From DATKCA01 sp035544675 (GTDB taxonomy: Bacteria; Acidobacteriota; Thermoanaerobaculia; Gp7-AA8): DNA of 64,000 bases. The DNA lies in assembly GCA_035544675.1 (NCBI GenBank), contig DATKCA010000283.1, positions 1 to 64,000 on the forward strand, in the 5' to 3' direction. Below are positions 35,978-44,410 of this stretch, piece after piece (the stretch's first letter is position 1; each line of letters begins with the position of its first letter). The translations under genes and the position numbers were made by a program. The notes below the pieces were generated by a model that worked only from the letters and a program-made list of their open reading frames with translations, searched no databases and was not told the origin of the DNA.

Positions 35978-36388
35978 GTGAACTATCCCGAGATCGATGA
36001 CCTCCCCGACTTTCCGGTCGAGGCCGGCTTCGCGGTCGAGCTCCGCGAAGCCGTCGACGGCGGGCTTCACGTTCACTTCGTCCGCTCGGCCGGCGGGGAG
36101 GAGCTGGCGCGCTTCCCGGCGTGGGATCACGCGGACCGTGACCTGCGCCACTTCACGCCGTACGACGTGCCGATCGGGAGCATCGACGAGCCCTACGGCG
36201 ACTCCGACGAGGCGTGGCGCATCCAGATCTTCGAACATGGAGGCTTCGTCTATGTGCTGCAGGGCGACGAGCCTCATGCCGAGGAGTTCGAGATGTTCTT
36301 CAGGGTGCCGCGGGATCAGTACCTGCAGGCGTGGGCGTTCGTGATCGACGCGTACAACCCGATCACGCCGCTCGACGACGCGAGCTGA
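35978..36388 (+). CDS. Hypothetical acidic protein
   Basis: 136 residues from GTG 35978. The protein is strongly acidic and aromatic, with no signal peptide or membrane helix (HFTPYDVPIGSIDEPYGDSD, GGFVYVLQGDEPHAEEFEMF, AWAFVIDAYNPITPLDDAS). I do not recognise a family; the pattern suggests a small cytoplasmic alpha/beta protein. Its TGA shares the A of the next gene's ATG, so it is coupled to the RNA methyltransferase. Confidence 0.7.
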   Translation: MNYPEIDDLPDFPVEAGFAVELREAVDGGLHVHFVRSAGGEELARFPAWDHADRDLRHFTPYDVPIGSIDEPYGDSDEAWRIQIFEHGGFVYVLQGDEPHAEEFEMFFRVPRDQYLQAWAFVIDAYNPITPLDDAS

Positions 36389-37116
36389 TGGCCAGGCTGC
36401 GCGTGGTTCTCGTCGAGCCGCAGGAGGCCGGGAACGTCGGCGCTGCGGCGCGGGTGATGAAGAACTTCGGGTTCGAGGAGCTGTACGTGGCCGGGTCGCA
36501 TCCGGAGCTCTTCCCCGTGGCCGGCTGGTGGGCGAGCGGCGCGGACGACCTTCTGCAGAGGATCGTGTTCACCCCCACTCTGCACGAGGCCATCGCCGAC
36601 GCGCATCTCACGATTGCCACCACGTCCTCGCGCGGCCGGACCAGGCCCGCCGGTCTCACGCCGTCCGAGGTGGGGCGGGAGCTGGCCACCCTGGCCGGCG
36701 GGGAGACGCTGGCGCTCGTCTTCGGCCGCGAAGACAGCGGGCTGACCCGCGAAGAGCTGATGCTCTGTGGGCGCACCGCGTCCATTCCAACCAGCGAGTC
36801 GTTTCCCACGATGAACCTCGCGCAGTCGGTCGGCGTGTTCGCCTGGGAGCTGTCATCGGTGGAGCGCCGGGAAGCAGAGCGCGACCTCGCTCCGGCGGCG
36901 CACGTCGAACGGCTGCACGAGAGACTGGAGTCGCTGCTGCTGGAGGCGGGATTTCTCCACCCCGACAATCCCGACCGCATCTACGACGACGTCCGGGCCA
37001 TGCTGGGCCGCGCCCGGCTGGATGCGCGCGAGGTCACGATCCTCCTCGGGATCATTCGGCAATTGGAGTGGTGGGGCGGGGGGAAGTCGAGTGGTTCTTC
37101 TGAAGGCAGTCGCTGA
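36388..37116 (+). CDS. SpoU-family RNA methyltransferase, TrmJ-like
   Basis: 242 residues. The SPOUT knot motifs are EAGNVGAAARVMKNFGFEEL near the N-terminus, LALVFGREDSGLTREEL in the middle and IPTSESFPTMNLAQSVGVFA near residue 140, with a helical extension as in TrmJ. TrmJ 2'-O-methylates position 32 of tRNAs using S-adenosylmethionine. The exact target is inferred from the family. ATG at 36388 shares its A with the preceding stop. The 3' end overlaps the convergent response-regulator gene by 65 bases, so the two C-termini are encoded antisense to each other. Confidence 0.88.
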   Translation: MARLRVVLVEPQEAGNVGAAARVMKNFGFEELYVAGSHPELFPVAGWWASGADDLLQRIVFTPTLHEAIADAHLTIATTSSRGRTRPAGLTPSEVGRELATLAGGETLALVFGREDSGLTREELMLCGRTASIPTSESFPTMNLAQSVGVFAWELSSVERREAERDLAPAAHVERLHERLESLLLEAGFLHPDNPDRIYDDVRAMLGRARLDAREVTILLGIIRQLEWWGGGKSSGSSEGSR

Positions 37117-37486
37117 TGATCTCGATGAAGGTGTCCAGGTCGAACGGCTTGAGGATGGAGTTGCACACCGCGGCCTGCGGGATCTTCTCCACGCCCCGCT
37201 TGCCGGCGGCGGTGAACACGACCATGTGCGGGCGATCCGCGGGAAACGTCTCCGCGATCCTGTCGATGAACTCGTAGCCGTTGAGGCGCGGCATCATGAG
37301 GTCGAGGAGGATCAGGTCGAAGGTGCCGTTCTGACGCACCCGTTCCAGACCGGCCGCGCCATCCTCGGCGAGCTCGACGTCGAACTTCATTCGCTTGAGC
37401 ACGGCCTGCAGAAGCACGCGAATGGCCAGATCGTCGTCGATGACGAGGATGCGCCGCCCTTTGCCGTCAATCTTCGTTCCGGGCAT
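37052..37486 (-). CDS. Stand-alone response-regulator receiver protein
   Basis: 144 residues from ATG 37486 (MPGTKIDGKGRRILVIDDDL). The acidic pocket Asp17/Asp18, phospho-acceptor Asp62 (LILLDLMMPRLNGYE), Thr92 (VFTAAG) and Lys113 (ILKPFD) are all present. There is no output domain, so it is a CheY/Spo0F-type phospho-carrier or single-domain regulator. The short tail HSTSPRPTTPIAE is encoded opposite the methyltransferase end. No kinase is nearby. It is divergent from the membrane-protein gene across 66 bases. Confidence 0.88.
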   Translation of the reverse strand: MPGTKIDGKGRRILVIDDDLAIRVLLQAVLKRMKFDVELAEDGAAGLERVRQNGTFDLILLDLMMPRLNGYEFIDRIAETFPADRPHMVVFTAAGKRGVEKIPQAAVCNSILKPFDLDTFIEIISDCLQKNHSTSPRPTTPIAE

Positions 37487-37552
37487 ATTGAGACCGTGAC
37501 CGACCTGCAGGAGGCGAAAATCGTGCCGGGCTGAAGCACTCGTCTCCTGCCG

Positions 37553-38086
37553 ATGCCAGATTACGAAATTGGAGTGCAACAGGCAATGGGCACTTTGCAG
37601 ACTGAATTCGGCTTCCGGCCGTGGGTCCGGCGGGCCGGTCTGTCCATCGTGCTCGTTGCGGCGGCCGTAAGCATTCTGGTCGTGCTGTTGGTGGCCATCC
37701 GTCCCTCCGCGGGCTTCGGGTGGGCGCGCGAGCCGTTCGTCTGGGCGTACATCGGCGTGCTGTGGATCGGCGGGCTGAAGGTGTTCGCCGGCTCATTCGG
37801 CCCGATCGCGACGTTCGGGCAGTGGGGAATCGTTCTGCGGCCGATCCATCAGCTGCGGCGGACGACCATCCGCTGGACCGACGTTCTGGGGACCGAGCAG
37901 ATGACCGGCGGCGACCGGTTGATCGTCTATCACGCCACCTCGCGGGGCATGCGGTTCGTCGCTCTCAATCTCAATCTGGTGAAGGGACGGCGCGACTTCC
38001 TGCAACTGCTCGACGAGCGGCTTCGCGGAATGGGGTTCGTGGAACGCGTGGTCGAGCGATCGCGGTATCTTTCCAGGCCGGCATGA
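37553..38086 (+). CDS. Two-helix membrane protein of unknown function
   Basis: 177 residues. Two membrane helices (LSIVLVAAAVSILVVLLVAI and a second around VWAYIGVLWIGGLKVFAGSF) are followed by a beta-rich cytoplasmic tail (QWGIVLRPIHQLRRTTIRWT, DVLGTEQMTGGDRLIVYHAT) that resembles bacterial PH-like domains. I do not recognise a specific family. Start at ATG 37553; a second ATG at residue 12 is possible. The stop overlaps the ligA start by four bases. Confidence 0.65.
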   Translation: MPDYEIGVQQAMGTLQTEFGFRPWVRRAGLSIVLVAAAVSILVVLLVAIRPSAGFGWAREPFVWAYIGVLWIGGLKVFAGSFGPIATFGQWGIVLRPIHQLRRTTIRWTDVLGTEQMTGGDRLIVYHATSRGMRFVALNLNLVKGRRDFLQLLDERLRGMGFVERVVERSRYLSRPA

Positions 38087-40068
38087 GCGCGAAGAAGGAG
38101 ATCGAGAGACTCCGCGCGGAGCTGGAACGGCACAATCGGCTCTACTACGAGGGCAGGCCGGAGATCAGCGACCACGAATTCGACCTGCGCCTGCGCCGCC
38201 TGCAGGAGCTGGAGGGTCGGCATCCCGAGCTTCATGATCCGAACTCGCCGACGGCGCGCGTCGGCGGAGTGCTGATCGACGAGTGGAGGACGGTGATCCA
38301 CGATCCACCGATGCTCTCGATCGAGAACGCGTATTCGCTCGACGAACTGCGCGAGTGGGACGCCCGCGTGCGCCGTGGCCTGGGCGTGGACGCAGTCGAA
38401 TACGAGGCCGAGCTGAAAATCGACGGCGTTTCGATCGCCCTGCTCTACGAGGATGGCGTCCTCAAGCGCGGCGCCACTCGCGGCGACGGGGTGCGCGGCG
38501 ACGACGTCACGCCGAACGTCCGCACGGTCCGCAATCTCCCTCTCAAGCTCTCCGGATCGAAGGTCAAACGGCTGGAGGTACGCGGCGAGCTCTTCATCTC
38601 CAAGCGGGATTTCGCGAGGCTGAATGAGGAGATGGAGGAAGCGGGAGAAGAGGCGCTCGCCAATCCGCGCAACGCCGCCGCCGGATCGCTGCGGCAGAAA
38701 GACCCGCGGCTCGTCGCCCAGCGCAGGCTCAGCGGCTACGTCTATCACCTCGTCGCCGCGGACGATCGGCGCATCGCCTCGCAGACCGCGGCCTACGAGC
38801 TGCTGGAGAAACTCGGCCTGCCGGCCAATCCGCAGCGAGCGCTCTGTCCGAGTCTGGCCGACGTCGAGGCGTTCATCGCGAAGTGGCACGAGGAACGGCA
38901 TTCGCTCGACTTCGAGATCGACGGCATCGTGGTCAAGGTGAATCGCCGCGAGGAGCAGCTCGAGCTCGGCGCGACGTCGAAGGCGCCGCGGTGGGTGATC
39001 GCCTTCAAGTATCCGCCCGAGGCGGCCAGGACGGTGGTGCGCGCGATCAACATGTATGTCGGACGAACCGGGACGGTCACACCGGTGGCCGAGTTCGACC
39101 CGGTGCGCCTGGGCGGGACCAGGGTCGTCAACGCCTCGCTCCACAACTTCGACGAGCTGGCGCGGAAGGACGTCCGCATCGGCGACGCGATCGTCGTCGA
39201 GAAGGGCGGCGACATCATCCCCAAGGTCGTCGAAGTTCTCACCGCCGCGCGGCCTCGCGGCGCGAGAGCGATCAAACCTCCCGTTTCCTGCCCGGTCTGC
39301 GGCCAGCCGCTGCACCGCTTCGAGGGTGAGGTGGCCGTGCGCTGCATCAACCAGGGGTGTCCGGCCATCGTGCGACAGTCGATTACCCACTTCGGCAGCC
39401 GGAAGGCCATGGACATCGAGGGTCTCGGCGACCAGACCGTCGCCGCGCTGCTGGAGGCTTCACTGCTGTCCGACTACGCGTCGGTCTACGAGCTGACCGG
39501 GGAGCGGGTGGCGGCGCTCGATCGCAAAGGTGAGAAGTCGGCCCGCAAGCTCATCGAGCAGATCGAGAAGTCCAAGACCAACGAGCTGTGGCGGCTGATC
39601 TTCGCGCTGGGCATCCGCTTCGTCGGCGAGCGCGCCGCGAAGATTCTCGCCGAGCATTTCCGCTCCATCGACGGACTGATGAACGCCACGACCGAGGAGC
39701 TGGTCGGAATCCGCGAGATCGGGCCGAAGGTCGCCGAGTCGATCACGTTTTACTTCTCCGTACCGGCCAACCGCGAGCGCGTGGAGAAGATGAAGCGCCT
39801 CGGTCTCTCGCCGGCGCACGTCGCCACCGCCACCGGCGACCGGCTCGCAGGGAAGAGTGTCGTCGTCACGGGGACGCTCTCGCGTTTCTCTCGCGACGAG
39901 ATTCACCGGCTGATCGAGCGGGAGGGTGGGAAACCGTCGGGATCGGTCTCCTCGAAGACGGCCTACCTCGTCGCCGGCGAGGCGGCCGGGTCGAAGCTGG
40001 AAAAGGCCAGGTCCCTGGGCGTCCCTGTGTTGTCGGAAGACGAGCTCGTCGCCATGCTCGAGGCCTGA
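38083..40068 (+). CDS. ligA: NAD-dependent DNA ligase
   Basis: 661 residues with all domains in order: Ia (HNRLYYEGRPEISDHEFDLR), adenylation domain with AMP-Lys112 (AELKIDGVSIAL), OB fold, Zn finger with Cys403, Cys406, Cys421 and Cys426 (CPVCGQPL, CINQGC), helix-hairpin-helix repeats (about 430-580) and a C-terminal BRCT domain (LAGKSVVVTGTLSRFSRDEI). It seals nicks using NAD+ in replication and repair and is normally essential. ATG at 38083 overlaps the upstream stop. Length and motifs are complete. Confidence 0.98.
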   Translation: MSAKKEIERLRAELERHNRLYYEGRPEISDHEFDLRLRRLQELEGRHPELHDPNSPTARVGGVLIDEWRTVIHDPPMLSIENAYSLDELREWDARVRRGLGVDAVEYEAELKIDGVSIALLYEDGVLKRGATRGDGVRGDDVTPNVRTVRNLPLKLSGSKVKRLEVRGELFISKRDFARLNEEMEEAGEEALANPRNAAAGSLRQKDPRLVAQRRLSGYVYHLVAADDRRIASQTAAYELLEKLGLPANPQRALCPSLADVEAFIAKWHEERHSLDFEIDGIVVKVNRREEQLELGATSKAPRWVIAFKYPPEAARTVVRAINMYVGRTGTVTPVAEFDPVRLGGTRVVNASLHNFDELARKDVRIGDAIVVEKGGDIIPKVVEVLTAARPRGARAIKPPVSCPVCGQPLHRFEGEVAVRCINQGCPAIVRQSITHFGSRKAMDIEGLGDQTVAALLEASLLSDYASVYELTGERVAALDRKGEKSARKLIEQIEKSKTNELWRLIFALGIRFVGERAAKILAEHFRSIDGLMNATTEELVGIREIGPKVAESITFYFSVPANRERVEKMKRLGLSPAHVATATGDRLAGKSVVVTGTLSRFSRDEIHRLIEREGGKPSGSVSSKTAYLVAGEAAGSKLEKARSLGVPVLSEDELVAMLEA

Positions 40069-40077
40069 GTGCGTCCC

Positions 40078-40102
40078 CCCGAGGCCCGAGGCCCGAGGCC
40101 CC
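40078..40102. repeat. CCCGAGG word repeat between ligA and the SurA-like gene
   Basis: CCCGAGGCCCGAGGCCCGAGG fills the 35-base convergent gap. It is the reverse complement of the CCTCGGG words seen at other gene ends. Confidence 0.6.
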
Positions 40103-40103
40103 G

Positions 40104-40736
40104 TTACCGCCAGGCGTAGACGTCCACGTTCGCACGTTGCCGGAGCTGGTCCGTCCAGCGCGCAATGTCGTCCTGCAGCTTTGTCGAGCGCATCAGCGTC
40201 CGGATCTCCTCGCGGACCTGGCCGAGAGGCGGGACGGAGAGACCGCGCTGGCGACGCTGCCGTGTCCATGGGCCGGCGTAATACGCCTCGATCTCCTCGT
40301 TCGGGATGAAGATCAGCGGCGCAAACCGCTCCTGGATGTACGCCTCGACCTGGAGCTGCCGCTTGATCAGGGCGCGCAGCTCGTCCAGAGCGAGCTCGGC
40401 GCGGGTGAGTGCCGCGTCGAACTCCTCGGCCGAGGCGAAGCGACCCTGAATCTCGGTGAGGCGCGCCTCGATCGAGTCGCGGGGGATGTCCTGCGCGCCG
40501 AACCGCTCCACGTCGCGGAACCGCAGGAGCTGGGCGATGAGGAGGTCGAGGACGTCGCGTCGATGATCGTCCTCATCCGCGCTGCTCCGCGGGAAGAAGC
40601 GCAGCTCGACCATCTGCGACACCTCGGACACGGTCAATACCTGCCGGTCGATGATGGCCGCGATGCGATCGACCGTCACGCCAGAGCTCGCCTGGGCGAG
40701 CAGCAGCGAGAGCATTCCGAGGAACAGCTTTCTCAT
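40104..40736 (-). CDS. SurA N-terminal-like exported protein without PPIase domain
   Basis: 210 residues from ATG 40736 (MRKLFLGMLSLLLAQASSGV), with a signal peptide. The sequence VDRIAAIIDRQVLTVSEVSQ and the following long helices (DVLDLLIAQLLRFRDVERFG, ELRALIKRQLQVEAYIQERF) match the SurA/PpiC chaperone N-domain. At 210 residues there is no room for a parvulin domain, and none is visible. It could be a periplasmic chaperone. It is divergent from the heat-shock operon, sharing an 85-base promoter region. Confidence 0.75.
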   Translation of the reverse strand: MRKLFLGMLSLLLAQASSGVTVDRIAAIIDRQVLTVSEVSQMVELRFFPRSSADEDDHRRDVLDLLIAQLLRFRDVERFGAQDIPRDSIEARLTEIQGRFASAEEFDAALTRAELALDELRALIKRQLQVEAYIQERFAPLIFIPNEEIEAYYAGPWTRQRRQRGLSVPPLGQVREEIRTLMRSTKLQDDIARWTDQLRQRANVDVYAWR

Positions 40737-40750
40737 TGAAATCGTTAACC

Positions 40751-40779
40751 TTGACACTCTCGAGTGCAATTTCTACTCT
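40751..40779 (+). promoter_or_regulatory. Promoter of the hrcA-grpE-dnaK-dnaJ operon with an overlapping dyad
   Basis: TTGACA (40751-40756), 17-base spacer, TACTCT (40774-40779). Inside it CACTC (40755-40759) and GAGTG (40762-40766) form a dyad with a 2-base centre. These are the inner halves of the HrcA operator (CIRCE), but the usual 9-base spacer is missing. Whether HrcA binds here is unknown. Confidence 0.6.
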
Positions 40780-40821
40780 GGACTTGGCGCTCCCGCCGCC
40801 AGACTGCTAACGACTGACCGA

Positions 40822-41895
40822 ATGGTTCGAAAACTGGAGCTTCACGACGATGGTCTCGACAATCGCGCTCGCGAGGTGCTGCGAGAGATCATCCTGCAGC
40901 ATATCGCGAGCGGCGAGGCGATCAGCTCGCGCTCGCTGGCCAGGTGTGGCCGTTTTCACCTCTCGCCGGCCAGTCTGCGCAACGTCATGGCCGACCTCGA
41001 GGATCTCGGATACCTCCAGCAGCCGCACACCTCGGCAGGACGGGTGCCCACCGACCGCGGCTACCGCTTCTTCATCGACTATCTGATGAAGGAGCGCTTC
41101 CTCACGATGGAGGAGCGGAGCGCCATCGATGAGCAGGTCAGCCACGCCAGCCAGATCGAGGACGTGATGCAGCTGGCCTCGCGCCTGCTGTCGAAGATGA
41201 GCGACCAGGTCGGCCTGGTCTTCATGCCCACGCTGCTCCAGTTCGCCATCCGCAGCATCGACTTCGTCCTGGTCACCGAGACGAAGATCATGTGCATCAT
41301 CGTCGGCTCGAACGGCGTGGTGGTGAACAAGCTCATCGACACGCGGATGCCGTTCACGCGGGACGAGCTCGAGAAGATCAGCCGCTTCATCACCTTGGAG
41401 TTCAGCGGGATGACGCTGGATGCGATCCGCCGGCGGCTGATCCGCCTGACGGAAGACGAGCGCGCCCAGCATGATGCGATGCTGCAGAAGACGATTTCCC
41501 TCGGCATCGAGGCCGTCAACGACGTCGTGCCCGTGGAGCACGAGCTGTACGTGGAGGGCGCGGAGTCGATCCTGACCAAGCCGGAGTTCGCCGACGCCAG
41601 CTCGCTCCGCAAGACGTTCCTTGCGCTGCAGGAGAAAGAGAAGCTGATTCACGTCCTCGAGCGGTTTCTCGAGGAGGACGGGCTGCAGATCCTCATCGGC
41701 TCGGAGAGCGACTTCACGCAGGTGCACAACTTCAGCATCGTGGCCCGCCGTTATGGAACCGCCTCTGCACCACTGGGCATGGTCGGTATCATCGGGCCGA
41801 TGCGCATGGAGTACGCGCGCATGGCACCGCTCGTCGATTATCTCGGCCGCGCGCTCAGTCGCAAGATCGAGGAGGAACAGGAGTACAAGAACTGA
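40822..41895 (+). CDS. hrcA: Heat-inducible transcription repressor HrcA
   Basis: 357 residues. The N-terminal winged helix includes SRSLARCGRFHLSPASLRNV, MADLEDLGYLQQPHTSAGRV and PTDRGYRFFIDYLM, all diagnostic for HrcA; the GAF-like and dimerisation regions follow (HVLERFLEEDGLQILIGSES, LGMVGIIGPMRMEYARM). It represses chaperone operons and depends on GroEL in known systems. The ATG at 40822 is preferred; the frame is open upstream through the promoter. It leads the operon and its stop overlaps grpE (CTGATGG). Confidence 0.96.
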   Translation: MVRKLELHDDGLDNRAREVLREIILQHIASGEAISSRSLARCGRFHLSPASLRNVMADLEDLGYLQQPHTSAGRVPTDRGYRFFIDYLMKERFLTMEERSAIDEQVSHASQIEDVMQLASRLLSKMSDQVGLVFMPTLLQFAIRSIDFVLVTETKIMCIIVGSNGVVVNKLIDTRMPFTRDELEKISRFITLEFSGMTLDAIRRRLIRLTEDERAQHDAMLQKTISLGIEAVNDVVPVEHELYVEGAESILTKPEFADASSLRKTFLALQEKEKLIHVLERFLEEDGLQILIGSESDFTQVHNFSIVARRYGTASAPLGMVGIIGPMRMEYARMAPLVDYLGRALSRKIEEEQEYKN

Positions 41896-42515
41896 TGGCA
41901 GACCAAAAGAGCACGCCGAACCCGGACGACGACAGCTACGTGATCGAAGACACGGGCGACACCGTCGAGGAGATCGAGCACGAAATGGAGATGGCCGCGC
42001 AGGAGGCCGACGATACGCTGAGCCGGAGCCCCGTCGCGGAGGAGACTGCCGCGCCGCCGGGAACACCCCAGGAGCCGGACCAGTGGAAGAACCGCTACGT
42101 CCGCACGCTGGCGGACTTCGAGAACTTCCGCAAGCGGACCGAGCGCGAGAAAACCGACTTCTTCCGTTACGCGCTGGCCGGGACGATGAAGGATCTCCTT
42201 CCCATTCTCGACAACTTCGACCGGGCCCTCGATCACGCCGAGGAGGGTGACGACTTCCACAAGGGCGTGCTGATGATCTACAAGCAGCTCTGGGATGTCC
42301 TGCAGCGTTCCGGCCTCCGCCCGATCGAGGAGTCGGGGGTTCCCTTCGATCCGAACGTCCATGAGGCGGTCGTCCGGGAGGAGGATCCTTCGGTACCGAG
42401 CCATACCGTCACCGCGGTGATGCAGAAGGGCTACTTCATCCACGACCGCGTGCTGCGGCCAGCCCTGGTGAAGGTGGCCGTGGGCGGTCCGGAACGGCGC
42501 GATGATGTACAGTAA
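41895..42515 (+). CDS. grpE: Nucleotide exchange factor GrpE
   Basis: 206 residues. An acidic disordered N-terminus of about 60 residues precedes the coiled coil (WKNRYVRTLADFENFRKRTE) and the beta domain (GVPFDPNVHEAVVREEDPSV, VMQKGYFIHDRVLRPALVKV). It releases ADP from DnaK. The start shares a base with the hrcA stop. Operon order hrcA-grpE-dnaK-dnaJ is the classical one. Confidence 0.96.
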   Translation: MADQKSTPNPDDDSYVIEDTGDTVEEIEHEMEMAAQEADDTLSRSPVAEETAAPPGTPQEPDQWKNRYVRTLADFENFRKRTEREKTDFFRYALAGTMKDLLPILDNFDRALDHAEEGDDFHKGVLMIYKQLWDVLQRSGLRPIEESGVPFDPNVHEAVVREEDPSVPSHTVTAVMQKGYFIHDRVLRPALVKVAVGGPERRDDVQ

Positions 42516-42552
42516 CGGAACAAACAGAACGCCCAGCTGTTAGCCAAGCCCA

Positions 42553-44388
42553 ATGCCGAAAATCCTCGGAATCGATCTCGGCACGACGAATTCGTGCGTG
42601 GCCGTCGTCGACGTGACGACGCCGCAGGTCATCCCCAACCGGGAGGGCAGCCGCACGACTCCGTCCGTGGTCGGCTTCACCGAAGACGGCGAGCGTCTGG
42701 TCGGCCAGATCGCCAAGCGCCAGGCCATCACGAACCCGTTCAATACCGTCTTCGCGATCAAGCGGCTCATCGGGCGGAAGTTCGATTCAGACGAGGTCGC
42801 CCACGCCAAGAAGATCCTGCCGTACCAGATCGTCCCGGCCACCAACGGCGACGTCAAGGTAAAGATCCGCGACCGCGATTATTCGCCGGAAGAGGTCTCC
42901 GCGTTCGTGCTGATGGAGATCAAGTCCTTTGCCGAGGAGTTCCTGGGCGAGGAGATCACCGAGGCGATCATCACGGTGCCGGCCTACTTCAGCGACTCGC
43001 AGCGCCAGGCCACGCGTGACGCGGGCAAGATCGCAGGTCTGGAAGTGCTGCGCATCATCAACGAGCCGACCGCCGCCGCGCTGGCGTACGGGCTGGACAA
43101 CCGCCAGAACCAGATCATCGCCGTGTACGACCTGGGGGGCGGCACGTTCGACATCTCCATCCTCAAGCTGGAGGAGGGCCTCTTCGAAGTGCTCTCCACC
43201 TCCGGCGACACGTACCTGGGCGGCGAAGACTTCGACAAGCGGATCATGGATTGGCTGATCGAAGGGTTCAAGCGCGACACCGGCATCGACCTCACCGAAG
43301 ACCGGATGGCGTTGCAGCGCCTCAAGGAGGCGTCGGAGCGGGCCAAGTGCGAGCTGTCCATCACCGCCGAGAGCCGCATCACGCTCCCGTTCATCTCCGC
43401 CGACGCCTCGGGACCGAAGCATCTGAACAACGTCCTGACCCGTCACGACTTCGAGCGGATGGTCGCTGACCTGATCCAGAAGACGATCGACCCGGTCAAC
43501 GACGCTCTCAAGCAGGCCGGGCTGAAGCCCGGACAGGTCGACGAGGTGGTGCTGGTAGGCGGACAGACCCGCATGCCCAAGGTCATCGAGGCCGTGCAGG
43601 CCGTGTTCGGCAAGGAGCCGAACCGCAACATCAACCCGGACGAGGTGGTGGCGGTGGGCGCGGCGATCCAGGGCGGCATTCTGCGCGGCGACATCAAGGA
43701 CATGGTCCTGCTCGACATCACGCCTCTGTCGCTCGGCATCGAGACGCACGGCGGCCTCTTCACCAAGCTGATCGAGCGCAACGCCACGATTCCCACCAAG
43801 AACTCGCTGATCTTCACCACGGTCGCCGACAACCAGAGCAAGGTGCAGGTTCACGTGCTGCAGGGTGAACGCGAGTTCGCACGCGAGAACAACTCCCTCG
43901 GCAAGTTCGACATGGTCGGCATCCCCCCCGCCCCGCGCGGCGTGCCCCAGATCGAGGTCACCTTCGCGCTCGATTCCAACGGCATCGTCAACGTCACTGC
44001 GCGCGATCAGGCCACCGGGCAGTCGCAGGGCGTGCAGATCAACCCGGCCGGCGGCCTCAGCAAAGACGAGATCGATCGCATCATCAACGAGGCCACCGAG
44101 CATTCCCGCACGGACGCGGCACGCCGCGACATCCGGGTCGTGCAGAACAAGCTCGAGGGCATGATCTACACCAACGAGAAAGTCTTTCGCGAGTTCGGCA
44201 AGCTTCTCAGCGAGGCCGACCGCGACAGAGTCGGCAGCGCGATCGCGCGCGCCAAGGAGCTGGTCAACTCCGAGGAGAAGCAGGTGCTCAGCGACGCAAT
44301 CTTCAATCTGCAGAACGCGTCCCGCATCCTGACCAGCGTCATGCTTTACAACCCCGTGAAGATGGGCGCGCCGACCGATCCCTCCTAG
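42553..44388 (+). CDS. dnaK: Chaperone DnaK (Hsp70)
   Basis: 611 residues. ATPase motifs: GIDLGTTNSCVAV, NEPTAAALAYGL, VYDLGGGTFDISIL and VVLVGGQTRMPKV. The substrate-binding beta domain follows from LLDITPLSLGIETHGG, then a helical lid. The C-terminus ends VMLYNPVKMGAPTDPS and lacks the long glycine-rich tail and EEV-type end of E. coli DnaK, making it slightly shorter than the 630-640 typical. ATP-driven folding chaperone working with the adjacent GrpE and DnaJ. It starts 37 bases after grpE. Confidence 0.98.
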   Translation: MPKILGIDLGTTNSCVAVVDVTTPQVIPNREGSRTTPSVVGFTEDGERLVGQIAKRQAITNPFNTVFAIKRLIGRKFDSDEVAHAKKILPYQIVPATNGDVKVKIRDRDYSPEEVSAFVLMEIKSFAEEFLGEEITEAIITVPAYFSDSQRQATRDAGKIAGLEVLRIINEPTAAALAYGLDNRQNQIIAVYDLGGGTFDISILKLEEGLFEVLSTSGDTYLGGEDFDKRIMDWLIEGFKRDTGIDLTEDRMALQRLKEASERAKCELSITAESRITLPFISADASGPKHLNNVLTRHDFERMVADLIQKTIDPVNDALKQAGLKPGQVDEVVLVGGQTRMPKVIEAVQAVFGKEPNRNINPDEVVAVGAAIQGGILRGDIKDMVLLDITPLSLGIETHGGLFTKLIERNATIPTKNSLIFTTVADNQSKVQVHVLQGEREFARENNSLGKFDMVGIPPAPRGVPQIEVTFALDSNGIVNVTARDQATGQSQGVQINPAGGLSKDEIDRIINEATEHSRTDAARRDIRVVQNKLEGMIYTNEKVFREFGKLLSEADRDRVGSAIARAKELVNSEEKQVLSDAIFNLQNASRILTSVMLYNPVKMGAPTDPS

Positions 44389-44410
44389 TGGCCTGTAACG
44401 GAGAAAGTCC

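Noticed and set aside
40737..42552. Canonical CIRCE operator near hrcA, grpE or dnaK
   Set aside because: No TTAGCACTC-N9-GAGTGCTAA was found; only the compressed CACTC-2-GAGTG dyad is present.
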